This document shows positions 1 to 10,498 of a DNA stretch of 64,000 nt, in pieces. Source of the DNA: Epiperipatus broadwayi (Eukaryota > Onychophora > Udeonychophora > Euonychophora > Peripatidae); NCBI GenBank assembly GCA_028023455.1, contig JAQFVV010012990.1:258087-322086 (forward strand), written 5' to 3'. Position numbers and translations under genes: made by a program. Numbering within the stretch: the first letter of the stretch is position 1; each line of letters opens with the position of its first letter. A model generated the notes under the pieces. That model searched no databases. It worked only from the letters and a program-made list of their open reading frames with translations, and was not told the origin of the DNA.

Positions 1-240
1 GTCTATACCCAACTTAAATGTAATGCATTTAATAATTTCTACAATAAATATTACTACAAATAAAAATAATAAAATGGAAATGATTTTAGCAAAACTTAAC
101 TATATAAATTTAAACAATCAATTATTAATTTGAAAATCAAATAAGAGTTCATTTTAAAATTTAAATTAGCTGAATCTTTAAAAAAAAACAATGACGAAAG
201 TTCTTAATTAATTTTTTGTTGTTGTTGTTAATTTATAAAG

Positions 241-338
241 TTCATACTCATGGTAGAAGAGTCCAGGTTTCTGCTTTTAATTCCCGTGACACCTCCATTG
301 GAAGATAATGTTCTGGAGATGGCAATAGCTGGTTCAAG
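241..338 (+). CDS. candidate internal exon, product unknown
   Basis: A 98-bp segment lies between a pyrimidine-rich AAAG acceptor and a CAAG|GTATCA donor. Only one plus frame is open and it encodes 32 codons plus two bases, including FLLLIPVTPPLEDNVLEMAI. Base composition is clearly less AT-rich than the flanks. I do not recognise the protein. The minus strand is also open across the segment but lacks an AG acceptor, which favours the plus reading. It could instead be a fragment of an old mobile element. No partner exon was found. Confidence 0.25.
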
Positions 339-539
339 GTATCACAGTCTTTTCATTTTTTTTTAAATAGAGAGTGTGGTATGTGCGTCCTACCACATCT
401 CTCAAACACAAAATGCTGGAACTGTCAGAAAAAACTGTATTTCCCTTTTTATATTATCCACACAATTCAATCAACAAAATGTCACTAATCATCACTTTCG
501 TTAGGGTCCGAGCCAAGGCTTAGTGCTTCCATTGGTCAA

Positions 540-905
540 GCTAATTTCTCTTTATTTTCTTATCTATCTTTCATCAGATCATTTTAATTATACAAGAGCC
601 CAAGGGCCAGTTTGGTTTTCGATAATTCATAAACAATCATTTCCATTTACAGATTACATTAATTAATACCTGTTTTTATTTTTAAATCTTGTAGTTTTTT
701 TTAAAAAAGTACGTTCAAATACTTATTTGTTTTTTTTAAAAAAATATTTTTAAAGTTTGGCCTCTGTGTGAATGTATATACGTTTAACAATCATTTTAAT
801 TTTAGTGTTTAGTTTTTTACTTTTATTTGCGAACTTTTAAGTTTTTATTTTAAGTTAATGTAACGACATATTTATATATCGTTACAATATATATATATAC
901 AGAAT
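540..905. repeat. dispersed repeat ending in a GTAACG...CGTTAC hairpin, copy 1
   Basis: This diverged copy matches 57285-57705. Shared landmarks are a GCCCAAGGGC block, TTTATTTGCGAACTTTTA, and a terminal GTAACG/CGTTAC hairpin that abuts an (AT)n run. The TGTAAC...GTTACA-like end would fit a solo LTR, but no matching 5' end was found, so the class stays open. Confidence 0.4.
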
Positions 906-3350
906 AAAATCTATTGTTAGCCAATATTGAAAACATTAAACAAATATTACATTCACAAAACATTATCATATATTATAAACAGAATTCTTAAATTATAACA
1001 TTACTAGAAAATTACATATAATACCACTTATATGTAAAGAGAAGATAACCTTTTTATTCTTTATACACTTTTCTGACCTAGAACAGACTACAGGGGATTT
1101 GAACCCAGATTTTTAAGCTCCCATCAGCTATCCAATCTATCACACAGTCTGGGTTTAAATCCCCTATAATTATATCTAAACTCCAGGGATATAATGTATA
1201 TCTGTATTTAGTGGTGAATTTTGTTAGTTTCCAGTTAGGAAAAGTTACCTTACCCCCAAGTTCAGCTTATAATATACATTAATGTAATGCAAACCTAATA
1301 TTGATTTTATATACAGGTTTATGGGCTGATTACATTTATGTAATGACTTAACTTATCTTCAAGCAATGGATTTGCCCATATTCGGCATTTATCATAATTG
1401 ATCAATGAATGACTGGGCAGATAAATTAACCAATGATGGAAACAGAATAATAGATGAAGTTGTTTAGTAAATCCATCTGAACCCATTAAGGAAAAAGAGC
1501 CAAATGATAAATTGTTAATTAATTTCAAAATACACCTATCGCTTTCATTGAACTATAAAAAAATCACATAGTGCAGTAAAAATGGAGTCAACAATTTGTA
1601 ACGTTTCCCTGGTGGTAAAACAGTGAACTATTTATCAGGAAGTTCAAATCTCATTAACAATTGGTCCAATTTATATGATAAAAAGCTTTGTCATCATTCT
1701 TTTTTTTTTTAAAAAAAATGCATTAAAATAAACTGAAGCAATGTTAAATCTTAAGTGTAGCTACCAGAATTTTGCATTCCATTCTTTGACAAAATCAAAC
1801 ACGTTTTAGGAAACACCAGGTGGCCAACAGTTTTATTAATGACAATAATAACATTTTTATTTAAATACCACCAATATAATTTAGTCTATTGTTTAATTAT
1901 TGAACAGAATTTCACAGGTAATTGAAAAAGTTGATTGCTTGGAAGACAAGTCGTGAATAAATCAAGTTGATTTTTCATCATGTGACCAGCATATAGAGTG
2001 AAATGTAAGTTTGCGATAAATGGTGCCTTGAAGTTTTAATATCACTTAAATTTATTTTATATAGACATTGTAGCTAAATAATATATTTAAACTCATTAAA
2101 ATGAAAGTGCACTGCTTATTTTAAAAAAGAAAATAATATTAATATTTATGCATTCAAGTTGCCAAACTTTACAATCAGAGACTTTTGTAAAACTTAATGT
2201 GGTGATAAAATTGACTTTAATCTACAGATAGATTTTCAGTAATCTCAAAATATTTTTTTCTTCATTTTTAGCTTTTATATAAGAATATTTATTCTAGAAA
2301 TCTGACTTTAAAATGAATGTTTCAGAAATAACTTCAACATTTTTTTTAAATGTATCTGACAAAAAATGTTACATTAAAATCATCACATTATTAGACAACT
2401 TTAAATTATATATATAAAAAAAGTAGTTATAAGTTTAAAAGTATTTCATAACTTACAAATAAGTTACGTTAATTGTAAGGGTAAAAAGTAAGCAAATAGA
2501 TTGCTTTAGAGGTCATAGGTTTGCCTCGGAGGTCATATATGTAATGAGCACCGGAAGTGATCATGACCTTTTAATTAAACCATGCAGAACAGATTATGTA
2601 GATAGACTTGGAGGGGGGGGTGTAATAAATTTTAATTGTTCTTGCTTTTATTATTAGCAGAAAGTTGAATATATTGATTATTTTTTTAGAAAGTAACAGA
2701 GTGATTAATTGCTTGAAAGTTTTATAATAAAGTTTAAGCACTGAAAGGGACAGGGACAGGCCTCAATCTATGGACTTTGATTTCAGAATCTGCTTCTCCA
2801 AAGCTGTATCAAGCAATGCAAGGCTGTTTGAGCCCAGGAAAAAAATGAAGCTAGGTTACAATATTTAGACTTTAAACCCAAGAAGCTTTCATACTTCCAC
2901 TGTGTTGAATAGTACACAACAACATTTTATGATGCTATTCCACATTTTACATGCTAAAATAAATTGCATTTAAGATGTGGATAGCAATCTGAGAACACTA
3001 TATTCTAGTTATTTAATTTGACTCAGCAAATCACATCATTTCCATAAATTGCTATAACTATTTATGCTAGTAAGTTATTTTTGTGTGTAAACTGTTTAAT
3101 TTTTAAGAACAAGTTTAGTGGCAGTATTGCATATTTTAAAATAAGTGTTACAGATTGTGAAAAATGTTTTTACTTCACATTATATTGGACCACATCTTTT
3201 TCTCTTATCTGAAACATCTTATTGCATAAACTTAGTTGAATTATTCATACACTTTTTGCTTATTAAACATCAATCCATGAAATATTAAAATGGCATTTTC
3301 AAAGAATTAGAAAAACATATAACTTGCTTAGTTTATTTTGGCTAATTTTG
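906..3350. other. AT-rich stretch without supported genes
   Basis: No open frame with recognisable coding character. Apart from the short inverted repeat at 1092-1165, only homopolymer runs and diffuse AT-rich DNA are visible. Confidence 0.5.
1092..1165. repeat. inverted repeat with tRNA B-box-like arms
   Basis: The 18-base arm AGGGGATTTGAACCCAGA (1092-1109) is repeated inverted at 1148-1165 with one mismatch. Each arm resembles a tRNA B box (GGTTCAAATCCC-type), so this may be two head-to-head remnants of tRNA-derived SINE heads. Confidence 0.45.
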
Positions 3351-3369
3351 ATTATTTACTATTCATGGA

Positions 3370-3935
3370 CTTGTAGATGTTAGTGACTATAAATACTTGT
3401 GTAAGATTATTAATACAGATGGAAACATTATGGGCAAAATTAATCATAGAATTAAATTTAGATCGAGGGCTTTTGGTGGAGATATTGTAATATTCAAAGA
3501 AAATGAAATAGGAGGATTTTAATAAATATTTTTTCCAGTTATTACTTAAGGATATGAGATTTAGCTGCTTAACAGAAGAACAATGCTGAGATTTCTGACC
3601 TTTCAACAAAGCATGAAGATATGTAAATTAGGAGTAATACGAAGGTATTGAAATGGTGAGAGAATAAATTGATGTTACTGACATCATTGAGAGAATTATG
3701 AGATTAAAGTGGAACTGGGCTGGACGTATTGCCAGAAGAGATAATAGTAGGTGGACCGGTGAAATTTTAAATTGTATTCCAAAAGATTGTAAAAGACCTA
3801 GAGAGAGATCACTTGTGAGATGGATGGATGAAATAAAGATGTTTGTTAGAGTGACATCAAGAAGAAAGAAACAGTATTAAACTTGAAAAGATATTCATCC
3901 TGTAGTGGATTGATAATGATTGAAATGGTGATGAT
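3370..3935 (+). mobile_element. RTE-type LINE, 5'-truncated decayed copy
   Basis: This is the 3' part of the same LINE family as 37985-41275. It retains the equivalents of the SYKYLGQIINTDGN block near 3380-3430 and of WNWAGRIARRDNSRWTGEIL at 3705-3760. It ends with the family tail ATTGATAATG followed by a GATGATGATGA run. An internal segment is deleted or scrambled between about 3500 and 3650, and frames are broken. Confidence 0.8.
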
Positions 3936-4184
3936 GATGAAGTTTATCATATAAGTAATAATTTTTTCAGTAGTATAGTAAGCAATATTTGGAGCTTAAG
4001 ATCTATGAATTTCAGCCAATCTTCATCATTTTTGGTACTTCTTTGTGAATTTCTGAATAATTAGCCATTTGATTATTTTTGTGGATTTGTGCAGTAGTAA
4101 ACATTGTAGTTCAAGATCCATAGATCTCAATTAAGTTTTGTCACCTGTAGTGCTCAAATTTTCTCCTTCATTTATTTTTTGCCC

Positions 4185-4260
4185 TGCTTGGCTTGGTGTA
4201 GTGGTAGAGTTGTAGATTCTAGAGCATAAGATCCTTGAATTGTGACCTCTTCCACATGCT
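4185..4260 (+). repeat. possible tRNA-derived SINE head
   Basis: GGTGTAGTGGTAGAG resembles a tRNA A box, and GAATTGTGACCTC about 45 bases further on is a poor B box. Two weaker relatives of the same motif occur upstream (near 3975 and 4095). This is a degenerate element and the assignment is tentative. Confidence 0.3.
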
Positions 4261-4360
4261 TCTAAAACTCAGACTTCTGAGAAATAAAACCATTTATTCT
4301 TTTTTTATCTCAATCAAAAAAAAAATAAAGTAATACTGGAAGGATTTTTTATCTATGGTA

Positions 4361-4471
4361 TTTAGATTTTTTCTCATGTGTCATAGCATCAGCCGGGAAG
4401 CGAACCCACTAACCCAGGACAACTGTTTGTAAAGCAGCTGGTGCTGACCTCTTGACCACCAAACGGAAATA
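4361..4471 (-). mobile_element. tRNA-derived SINE, diverged copy
   Basis: This diverged minus-strand member of the SINE family best seen at 19887-20000 keeps the CATAGCATC...GGGAAGCGAACCC segment (the complement of the B box and 3' region). A T-rich tract on its left corresponds to the poly-A tail. The A-box half is strongly mutated. Confidence 0.6.
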
Positions 4472-4835
4472 ACTACCTCTGATGGAGTTACGTAGCATCA
4501 ATATTTATGTAGTTAATTCCATTTTGCAATTGCATATATTTAGACATTATGATTATTTATTTACACTTCTCTCTTATTTTTCTACTAAGCATACTTTTAA
4601 TAGTGTTTTAATTGCATGTATACATTCTCATCATCATCAATAATGCTCTCAAATAAGTAAAATCATCCATAATTTAGTAAGGGAAAAATAAGATGAAAAG
4701 ACAAAGAAGAAAAGTTAAAGATGGGGTTGAGTCACTACACAAGTCAATTGGTGAAATACAAATACCATCACAATATGTCTCATGTTATTCAATCTATTGC
4801 TGGTATTAGCCCACTGAAACAGTTTAATATCATAC

Positions 4836-4895
4836 CTGAATTGGCTCACCATTAAATTCTGTCTTCAGGAACATTAAACGGTTTTTGAGATTATC
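4836..4895 (-). CDS. candidate internal exon on the minus strand, product unknown
   Basis: This is a 60-bp exon-like segment. On the minus strand it follows a CCCATTTTCAG acceptor and ends at CAG|GTATGAT, both close to consensus. Only one frame is open and it gives exactly 20 residues: DNLKNRLMFLKTEFNGEPIQ. It would be a symmetrical (phase 0) exon with a helical, charged character. I do not recognise the protein, and no flanking exon was identified. Confidence 0.4.
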
Positions 4896-5630
4896 CTGAA
4901 AATGGGAACAGGATATTCAAGTTTAACATATTTTTTTTGAGACCTGTTACTGTTGATTGGCTTAATGAGCCTAATAAATTAGAATGTACTTTTGCATTAG
5001 GGTAATTCAATGACATCTCATAAAGTAAGATGAAGAAAAACTGGTGGGTCTTACGATCTTGTCATCATACTTTAAAAACCTTATAGGCATTCTTAAATCA
5101 TTACTTTTTTGCATACGCAAATCCATATTTATATTTATTTGAAAACTTTAATAGAGTTTTGCCTGTTTAATGTAATAAATTAAAGGCAATACTAATATTA
5201 CATATTTAAAAAACCTTGAAAATATTAAATACAACCATAATGCATGAACATTATTGTCAAAGGTAATCATTATATTTATTAATATATAGTGTGTTCCAAT
5301 AAAAAGATGACTAGGGGGATTTATACCAAAAAATTAAATATTTGTATACCATATTACAATAAATTAATAAAGCATAACATAAATACATAATGTATAGTGA
5401 ATTGATAATTGTTTTTAGCAAGCCAGTCGTTATTAATTTCAACACATATATAATGTAAATCAAGCATGATCAATGTAGTCATTTGGGATCCTAATTGGCA
5501 TATTTGATTGATTTCAGAAAATGTGCTGGAAGATCAAATTATTGAACGATGAGAGTCAAATTACCATAGAAACAATGTTAATAATATATTACCATTTTTA
5601 TCACTCAATGCCATTGTGATTTTATATATG

Positions 5631-6140
5631 CTTATAACCATTAGAAACCAGTCAATACTTAGACAATTCCAAATATAGATAACAATCTCAAACTGTTGTC
5701 AAGGCAATCTTCTTTTAACAATAAAGGTGTATTCCCAACTTTATTTATGGTCCAATATACTTATATAGACACTAAAGATTGCAACTTGATCACAGAGATT
5801 GAAATTATTAATACTAAGAAGTTTAACAAAACCTCATTAAATGGGTAAATATAACATGTTACATTTGACTATTAATTGACTATTTATTAGTCTGCATTCA
5901 GAACAGATTATATTTACCTGTTTAAGGAGGTTTAGTTAAACTTCTTAGTATCAATAATTCCAATCTCCATAGTCAAGTTGGAATCTTTAGTATCAATGTA
6001 AGTATATTGGATCATAAATAAAGATGGGATTCCACCGTTGTTGTTAAAAGGAGGTTGCCTTGACAGCGGTTTGAGATAGTTGATTGTTATCTATATTTGG
6101 ATTGTCTAAGTGTTGACTGGTTTCTAATGGTTACTTATAA
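5631..6140. mobile_element. long hairpin element (about 0.5 kb palindrome)
   Basis: Two arms of roughly 215 bp (about 5631-5850 and 5925-6140) are inverted copies of each other. Both run from TAACCATTAGAAACCAGTCA at the outside to a GAAGTTTAAC...CCT block near the centre. Arms are diverged, with small indels. No coding capacity is visible, so this looks like a non-autonomous MITE-like or fold-back element. A single-arm fragment recurs at 31755-31850. Confidence 0.65.
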
Positions 6141-6292
6141 ACCCATTTAGCCTTGAATATTATTACACTTATTATTTAAGTAATATATATATTAAATTAA
6201 TCCCAGTGCATAATGCTAATAAATATACAAATATTAAATCACTCCACATGGTTAAGAAATCCAGTACCATTCTCTGTGAACTAATATATATA

Positions 6293-6649
6293 TTCTGAAC
6301 TGAGATCAGACCCATATAAATATCTAGCTTGCTAGGCTGGGTTTGAAGACTTTTCCGGTCTGAAAAATTCACGCTTGCAATCTGATAGAAACGTTTTGCA
6401 TAAACACTTGAGAGTCAGTGTTTTAGATCTAGTTTCTATACTCTATCTCCCACTGAGGATAGCAAACCAGCTTGAAATCAGCTGATCTGGGAGTGAGCAA
6501 ATGAAAGAGGTAGTTAATTTCTGACTCTCTTTTTTCGTTTTATGTAAAACAAATCTTACACTTGTTGCGGTTTTGGTATAGCGCCATCTTTTGGACATAA
6601 ATAACAAGTGATAGCAGGTTACGTGAGTAACTTGTTTTTGTTTTTCATA
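6293..6649 (+). mobile_element. hammerhead-bearing repeat, family C, copy 1
   Basis: This 357-bp unit runs from TTCTGAACTGAGATCAGACC to a TTTTTCATA end and is repeated almost base for base at 6711-7067. It contains a hammerhead-like fold (6441-6497) and a downstream block GCGCCATCTTTTGGACATAA. That block is also found in the inverted element at 47127-47461. No protein is encoded. Confidence 0.75.
6441..6497 (+). ncRNA. hammerhead ribozyme-like fold, family C copy 1
   Basis: Read 5' to 3' it is stem I CTCCCA, box CTGAGGA, stem II TAGC/GCTT around AAACCA, GAAA, a perfect stem III palindrome ATCAGCTGAT, C17 at 6487, and stem I return TGGGAG (6 of 6 pairs). A one-by-three internal loop (T against TAT) precedes a further GAG/CTC stem. 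The box has G in place of U7, and the first stem II pair is T-T, so this copy is probably inactive. The architecture is that of a type I hammerhead. Confidence 0.55.
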
Positions 6650-6710
6650 AATGTACCTTTAAGGTTTTCTTGCAATGATATATATTGCAGAGACTTTGAT
6701 TATATGGTGA

Positions 6711-7067
6711 TTCTGAACTGAGATCAGACCCATATAAATATCTAGCTTGCTAGACTGGGTTTGAAGACTTTTCCGGTCTGAAAAATTCACGCTTGCAATC
6801 TGATAGAAACGTTTTGCATAAACACTTGAGAGTCAGTGTTTTAGATCTAGTTTCTATACTCTATCTCCCACTGAGGATAGCAAACCAGCTTGAAATCAGC
6901 TGATCTGGGAGTGAGCAAATGAAAGAGGTAGTTAATTTCTGACTCTTTTTTCGTTTATGTAAAACAAATCTTACACTTGTTCGGCGGTTTTGGTATAGCG
7001 CCATCTTTTGGACATAAATAACAAGTGATAGCAGGTTACGTGATTAACTTGTATTTGTTTTTTCATA
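6711..7067 (+). mobile_element. hammerhead-bearing repeat, family C, copy 2
   Basis: This is a direct repeat of 6293-6649 with a 418-bp period. Differences are a handful of substitutions and small indels, so the duplication is much younger than most repeats in the window. The hammerhead-like fold is preserved unchanged at 6859-6915. Confidence 0.75.
6859..6915 (+). ncRNA. hammerhead ribozyme-like fold, family C copy 2
   Basis: The fold is identical in sequence to 6441-6497. The CTGAGGA box is at 6871-6877 and GAAA at 6892-6895. The same U7-to-G change suggests the defect predates the duplication. Confidence 0.5.
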
Positions 7068-7225
7068 TATATATACACATCAAAGTTTGTATTTCACAGA
7101 GGGTGGTACTGGATTTCTTAACCATGTGAGGTGATTTAATATTTGTATATTTATTTCAATATTGTGTTATACACTGGGATTGCTTTTTATACATATGAGT
7201 TAGGTAGTTTAAAGACTAATGTTTA

Positions 7226-7329
7226 GTTTTTTTTTTTTCCATATGTCATAGCATCGGCTGGGATGCGAACCCACAACCATCTGCAACCAACTACTTGCTT
7301 GCAAGGTGGCTGTGATAACATCTTGGCTA
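7226..7329 (-). mobile_element. tRNA-derived SINE
   Basis: A minus-strand SINE with its poly-A tail visible as a T run at 7226-7238. Next come CATATGTCATAGCATCGGC, a B-box complement GCGAACCCACAA, and the A-box end near 7310 (GGCTAACAAC). It is one of the better-preserved members of the family. Confidence 0.75.
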
Positions 7330-7734
7330 ACAACACTTAGTTTGTCTTTATATAATAATAGTAAAACATGTTTGTTTGTAACAAAAGTTAAGATTGTTTG
7401 CTTGTTAAAGTTTCAAGTTCTTTGTTTGAGTTAGTTCGTATATCAATATTTAAGATCTTATAGCAGACAGTTCAAAGTGGTATCATTTTGAGCTGGCTAG
7501 TTTGAAATACAAACTCTAATGCATTTATATATTAATTCACAGAGGGCAGTACTTGGTTTCTTAACTATGTGGGGTGATTTTATATTTGTATATGTATATA
7601 TATTAAACACATTTTTTTCAATGCATGTTTTTTAAAAAAGTACTAACTGCAAATATATATATATTTATATGTAATTACAATTATGAATATGTCTGAATAT
7701 ATATAATCAAATTTACTCCAAATTCACAACTCAA

Positions 7735-8660
7735 CCAGACTAGTCAAGAAAATAAATTCTAAGACCCTACCAATAGTTTCACTGGTACAAACAGATTTCT
7801 CAAGTGTAATGAACTACAAAATAACATATTTAAACTAAACATTATCCACAATTCCACTTACCTCCCATCCACCCGTAATATTAAAAGAACTTTTAAATCA
7901 GTTTATTACTTTAGAATCATAAATTTTTAATAATAAAGATCCTTTCTTTTTATTTTATTTCTCTCAAAAAAGACAGTCTTAGCTTCATCAAAATTAATAT
8001 TGTGACTTGTATCTTTTTCATAGATATATATATAAAACAAAACTAAAATATTTACTCATAACCCAACTTTTATGTACCTTTATTCTTTCACTTAAGCTCA
8101 AACTACTCTGAACTATACACCTTCTTACAAAAACAAGAGATAATATACACTACTCCAGGAATAAATGGCTTTCTATCAAAAATTTCCTTTGAATTATTTA
8201 ATAAATTACTCAAAGTAATAACCTCTTACCAAGTAATTTTCTTATTTCCAAACAAATTGCTATTTTACATACAATTTTATAAGAAGACAATTTAAATGGC
8301 AAAGAAATAAAATCGTATTTTTCTTTATCTTTTACATTATTAGAAATATTATTACTATTAATTAAAATACTTTTAACAAATTTATTAGAATAGCCAACAC
8401 TCAAATAATCTTTATAAAATTGACCTTTTTGAAACAAAGCCACCCAATTAGAAGTATTTAATCTCATTTCTATAACAATAATTTCTTAAAGCAGCTACTT
8501 TATGAGATACAGATTGATAGCTATCAGATTTAATTATAGACTTTAACTCTTTACTCTTAACATAATGTTTGAGATTACCATTTAACAGTAACTTTTATTA
8601 TAAGCATTGATTTTCTCACTGACTTTAGCAAAATTACAATATATACAATAAAAGAATGGA
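7735..8660 (-). pseudogene. Penelope-like element, decayed linker and GIY-YIG region
   Basis: On the minus strand, 8210-8467 is open and encodes a PLE-type region between RT and endonuclease (KYDFISLPFKLSSYKIVCKI). Upstream, 8468-8600 reads SVSHKVAALRNYCYRNEIK in another frame. Downstream come GVVYIISCFCKKVY near 8105-8160 and HNINFDEAKTVFFERNKIKR near 7945-8005, the two halves of a GIY-YIG endonuclease. Several stops and frame changes separate them. PLEs retrotranspose with an RT related to telomerase and a GIY-YIG nuclease. No RT core is left here. Confidence 0.65.
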
Positions 8661-8739
8661 ATTTATTTTCAAATGCTAAACAACTGTTATTATTAGATAA
8701 TAATCTCACCTTCACATATACATTCCCAACTATAATAAA

Positions 8740-9005
8740 TGTTGAATAATTTTTATTAGGGATTCATTACCCTGGAGATTATCTATTTAGTGAATAATAT
8801 TTCTGTAGTTTAATTTTTACTACACCACTCTTAAGCAAGTCAGAGATTGATTTCTATCCATGAAAAATCATAAATATATGACTAAATATGTGTGAAAAAG
8901 ATGTACAATTCCCCAAAATGCACATTTTATGCTGAACTGACACTCGTTAGTTGGCCCAGATTACATTCTCTTCCAATATCTTTATCACTATTTAGTGTGT
9001 GTGTA
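8740..9005 (-). mobile_element. dispersed hairpin repeat, family B, partial copy
   Basis: This copy shares GAATAATATTTCTGTAG, ACTACACCAC and the TGAACTGACACTCGTTAGTT segment with copies at 9361-9960, 10720-10945 and 17570-18100. The last segment is the complement of a mutated hammerhead core (CTAACGA in place of CTGATGA). It is non-coding. Confidence 0.6.
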
Positions 9006-9360
9006 TATATGTAGGTAAATAATTACTAAGGCATGATTTAAAAAGAAAAGTGGAGACCTGCATCATAGCAATGGATTGCAACGTTATCAACCACAAGGAC
9101 ACATGTTTCACAATCTCAAGAAAATGGAGCAATTAACCTTGAACTTTGCATAATTGCATATAATTAATTCACTTAAGAGCTATGAAGATGAGAGCATGTC
9201 TCTTGAAAGTGCTTACAGAATAGTATAATTTTATTTTGTTTTAAATATAAAATAGCTTTGCATTCAGGTGCAATAACATCTATATTATTTTACAAGTATA
9301 TTTTATTCGCATGCAAAGTTTTCAAGTTAGATTTGAATTATAGTTTTATTAATAAGTGTC

Positions 9361-9960
9361 AATCTTATTGCCTTCACAACTCTGGCCCAAATCATTTGAA
9401 AGAATTATATTTACCTTTTTCATTGGTTATTCATTAGACAAGAGATTATCCAATTAATGAATAATATTTCTGCAGTGTAATTTTCATTATATCTCTCTCA
9501 CACAAGGTACGGACTGATTTCTATCTCCTTTTGACATCTTGTGGAAAGATGCAATTGTAAACATGAGATGTATGATCCCCAAAGATGCACCTTTCAGGCT
9601 GAACCAGCACTCATCAATTTTCCCAGATCACATTATCCTACATATATTTTTATCATTTTTCAGTATATATAGATAGGGAATTACTATAGTTTAATTGATA
9701 AGTGTCAAAGTTTCTGCCCTCATAATTTTGGTACAGACTATTTCATGGAAGTATATTGATAATTTTTATTAGTCATTCATTAGACCAGAGATTATCCTTT
9801 TAATGAAGATGTTAAAAGTGAATAGAAACCAGTCCTTTTTTGTGTGAGAGAATGGTGTAGAGTATATTTAACTAAAGAAATATTATTCACAAAATAGATG
9901 ATCTCTAGTCTAATGGATGACTAATAAAAAGTGGTTTCTGCCAAAGTTGTCAGGGCAGTA
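9361..9960 (-). mobile_element. dispersed hairpin repeat, family B, nearly full copy with inverted arm
   Basis: It contains the full family B body plus an inverted, shorter arm (about 9700-9960) that repeats TCATTAGACCAGAGATTATCC and the ACAGAAATATTATTCA-type block in the opposite sense. A hammerhead-like core sits at 9571-9632. No open frame. Confidence 0.6.
9571..9632 (-). ncRNA. hammerhead ribozyme-like fold, family B
   Basis: On the minus strand: outer stem TGATC, AAA of stem I, box TTGATGA (C3 changed to T), stem II GTGCTG/CAGCCT with a GTT loop, GAAA, a short stem III, then TTT and GATCA of stem I. The outer TGATC/GATCA pairs are intact. The C3 change should abolish cleavage. Confidence 0.4.
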
Positions 9961-10017
9961 AGTTTGATACAAATTGTAATATATATAACATTCAAATGTG
10001 TGTTAGACAATACTATA

Positions 10018-10223
10018 TGTAAAACTTTAATATTTGCGTTAATATTAGAAATACACACACTTATATAATTTGGAAAGCAAAACTATATATAAATCAAATC
10101 CAATCCAATCACTAAATGATAAACTTTGTTGATTCTTCTAGCGTTTTCGAAGGTATAACCTTCATTTTCAAGAAGTACAAAAATCTCTTCATTTTCCACG
10201 AGGTGCAAATATGCAAAATAGGC
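10018..10223. repeat. left inverted arm of a Penelope-like element
   Basis: This 206-bp arm is the inverted copy of 10497-10702, with only scattered mismatches and no length difference that I can see. The pair encloses a GIY-YIG reading frame. PLEs are known for terminal repeats in direct or inverted orientation, which fits this layout. Confidence 0.8.
10118..10184 (-). ncRNA. degenerate hammerhead-like fold in the left PLE arm
   Basis: On the minus strand TTTGT and CTTC can pair with ACAAA and GAAG as a stem I with an internal loop. GAAGG and CCTTC form stem II around TTATA, and GAAAAC follows. The conserved box is TTGAAAAT(GA), not CTGATGA, so at best this is a relic. PLE terminal repeats are a known location for hammerheads. 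Confidence 0.25.
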
Positions 10224-10231
10224 AAAATATG

Positions 10232-10498
10232 CTAATCAGGATAATAAGAACATTTTAAAATGCCATTTCTTTGATATGGCATAAAATGATTAAATGCCTC
10301 TTTCACCTTCCTACGCAGTTCATGCTGCTCTCTACATAACACACTCGGCCTATCCAGCGTGCACTGATGGCCCACAGCCAACGAGTACTGTACAAAAATA
10401 GAGGGGTGAGATGGGTCCGCTAAGGTCTTCTTATACGCATATACATGCTGGGACAATCTTGTTTGAACAGATGTCCTCGTTTCCCCATAATATGCAGC
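10232..10498 (-). pseudogene. Penelope-like element GIY-YIG endonuclease tail
   Basis: An open minus-strand frame of 88 codons runs from an in-frame TAG (10499-10501) to a natural-looking stop at 10232. It begins AAYYGETRTSVQTRLSQH, matching the GIY-YIG second half (G-E-T-x-x-S-V-x-x-R-L-x-x-H). It continues through a HQC...RRKVKEAFNH block typical of PLE nucleases and ends CSYYPD. The first half of the domain and the RT are missing. It lies exactly between two 206-bp inverted arms. Confidence 0.7.

Larger units (their letters stand above)
6199..7181. mobile_element. outer hairpin element holding two direct copies of a hammerhead repeat
   Basis: The left arm (6199-6281) and right arm (7093-7181) are inverted copies. 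They share AATCCCAGTG, ATATACAAATATTAAATCA and GGTTAAGAAATCCAGTACC or their complements. Between them sit two direct copies of a 357-bp element (6293-6649 and 6711-7067). A further single arm occurs near 7530-7600. Confidence 0.6.
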
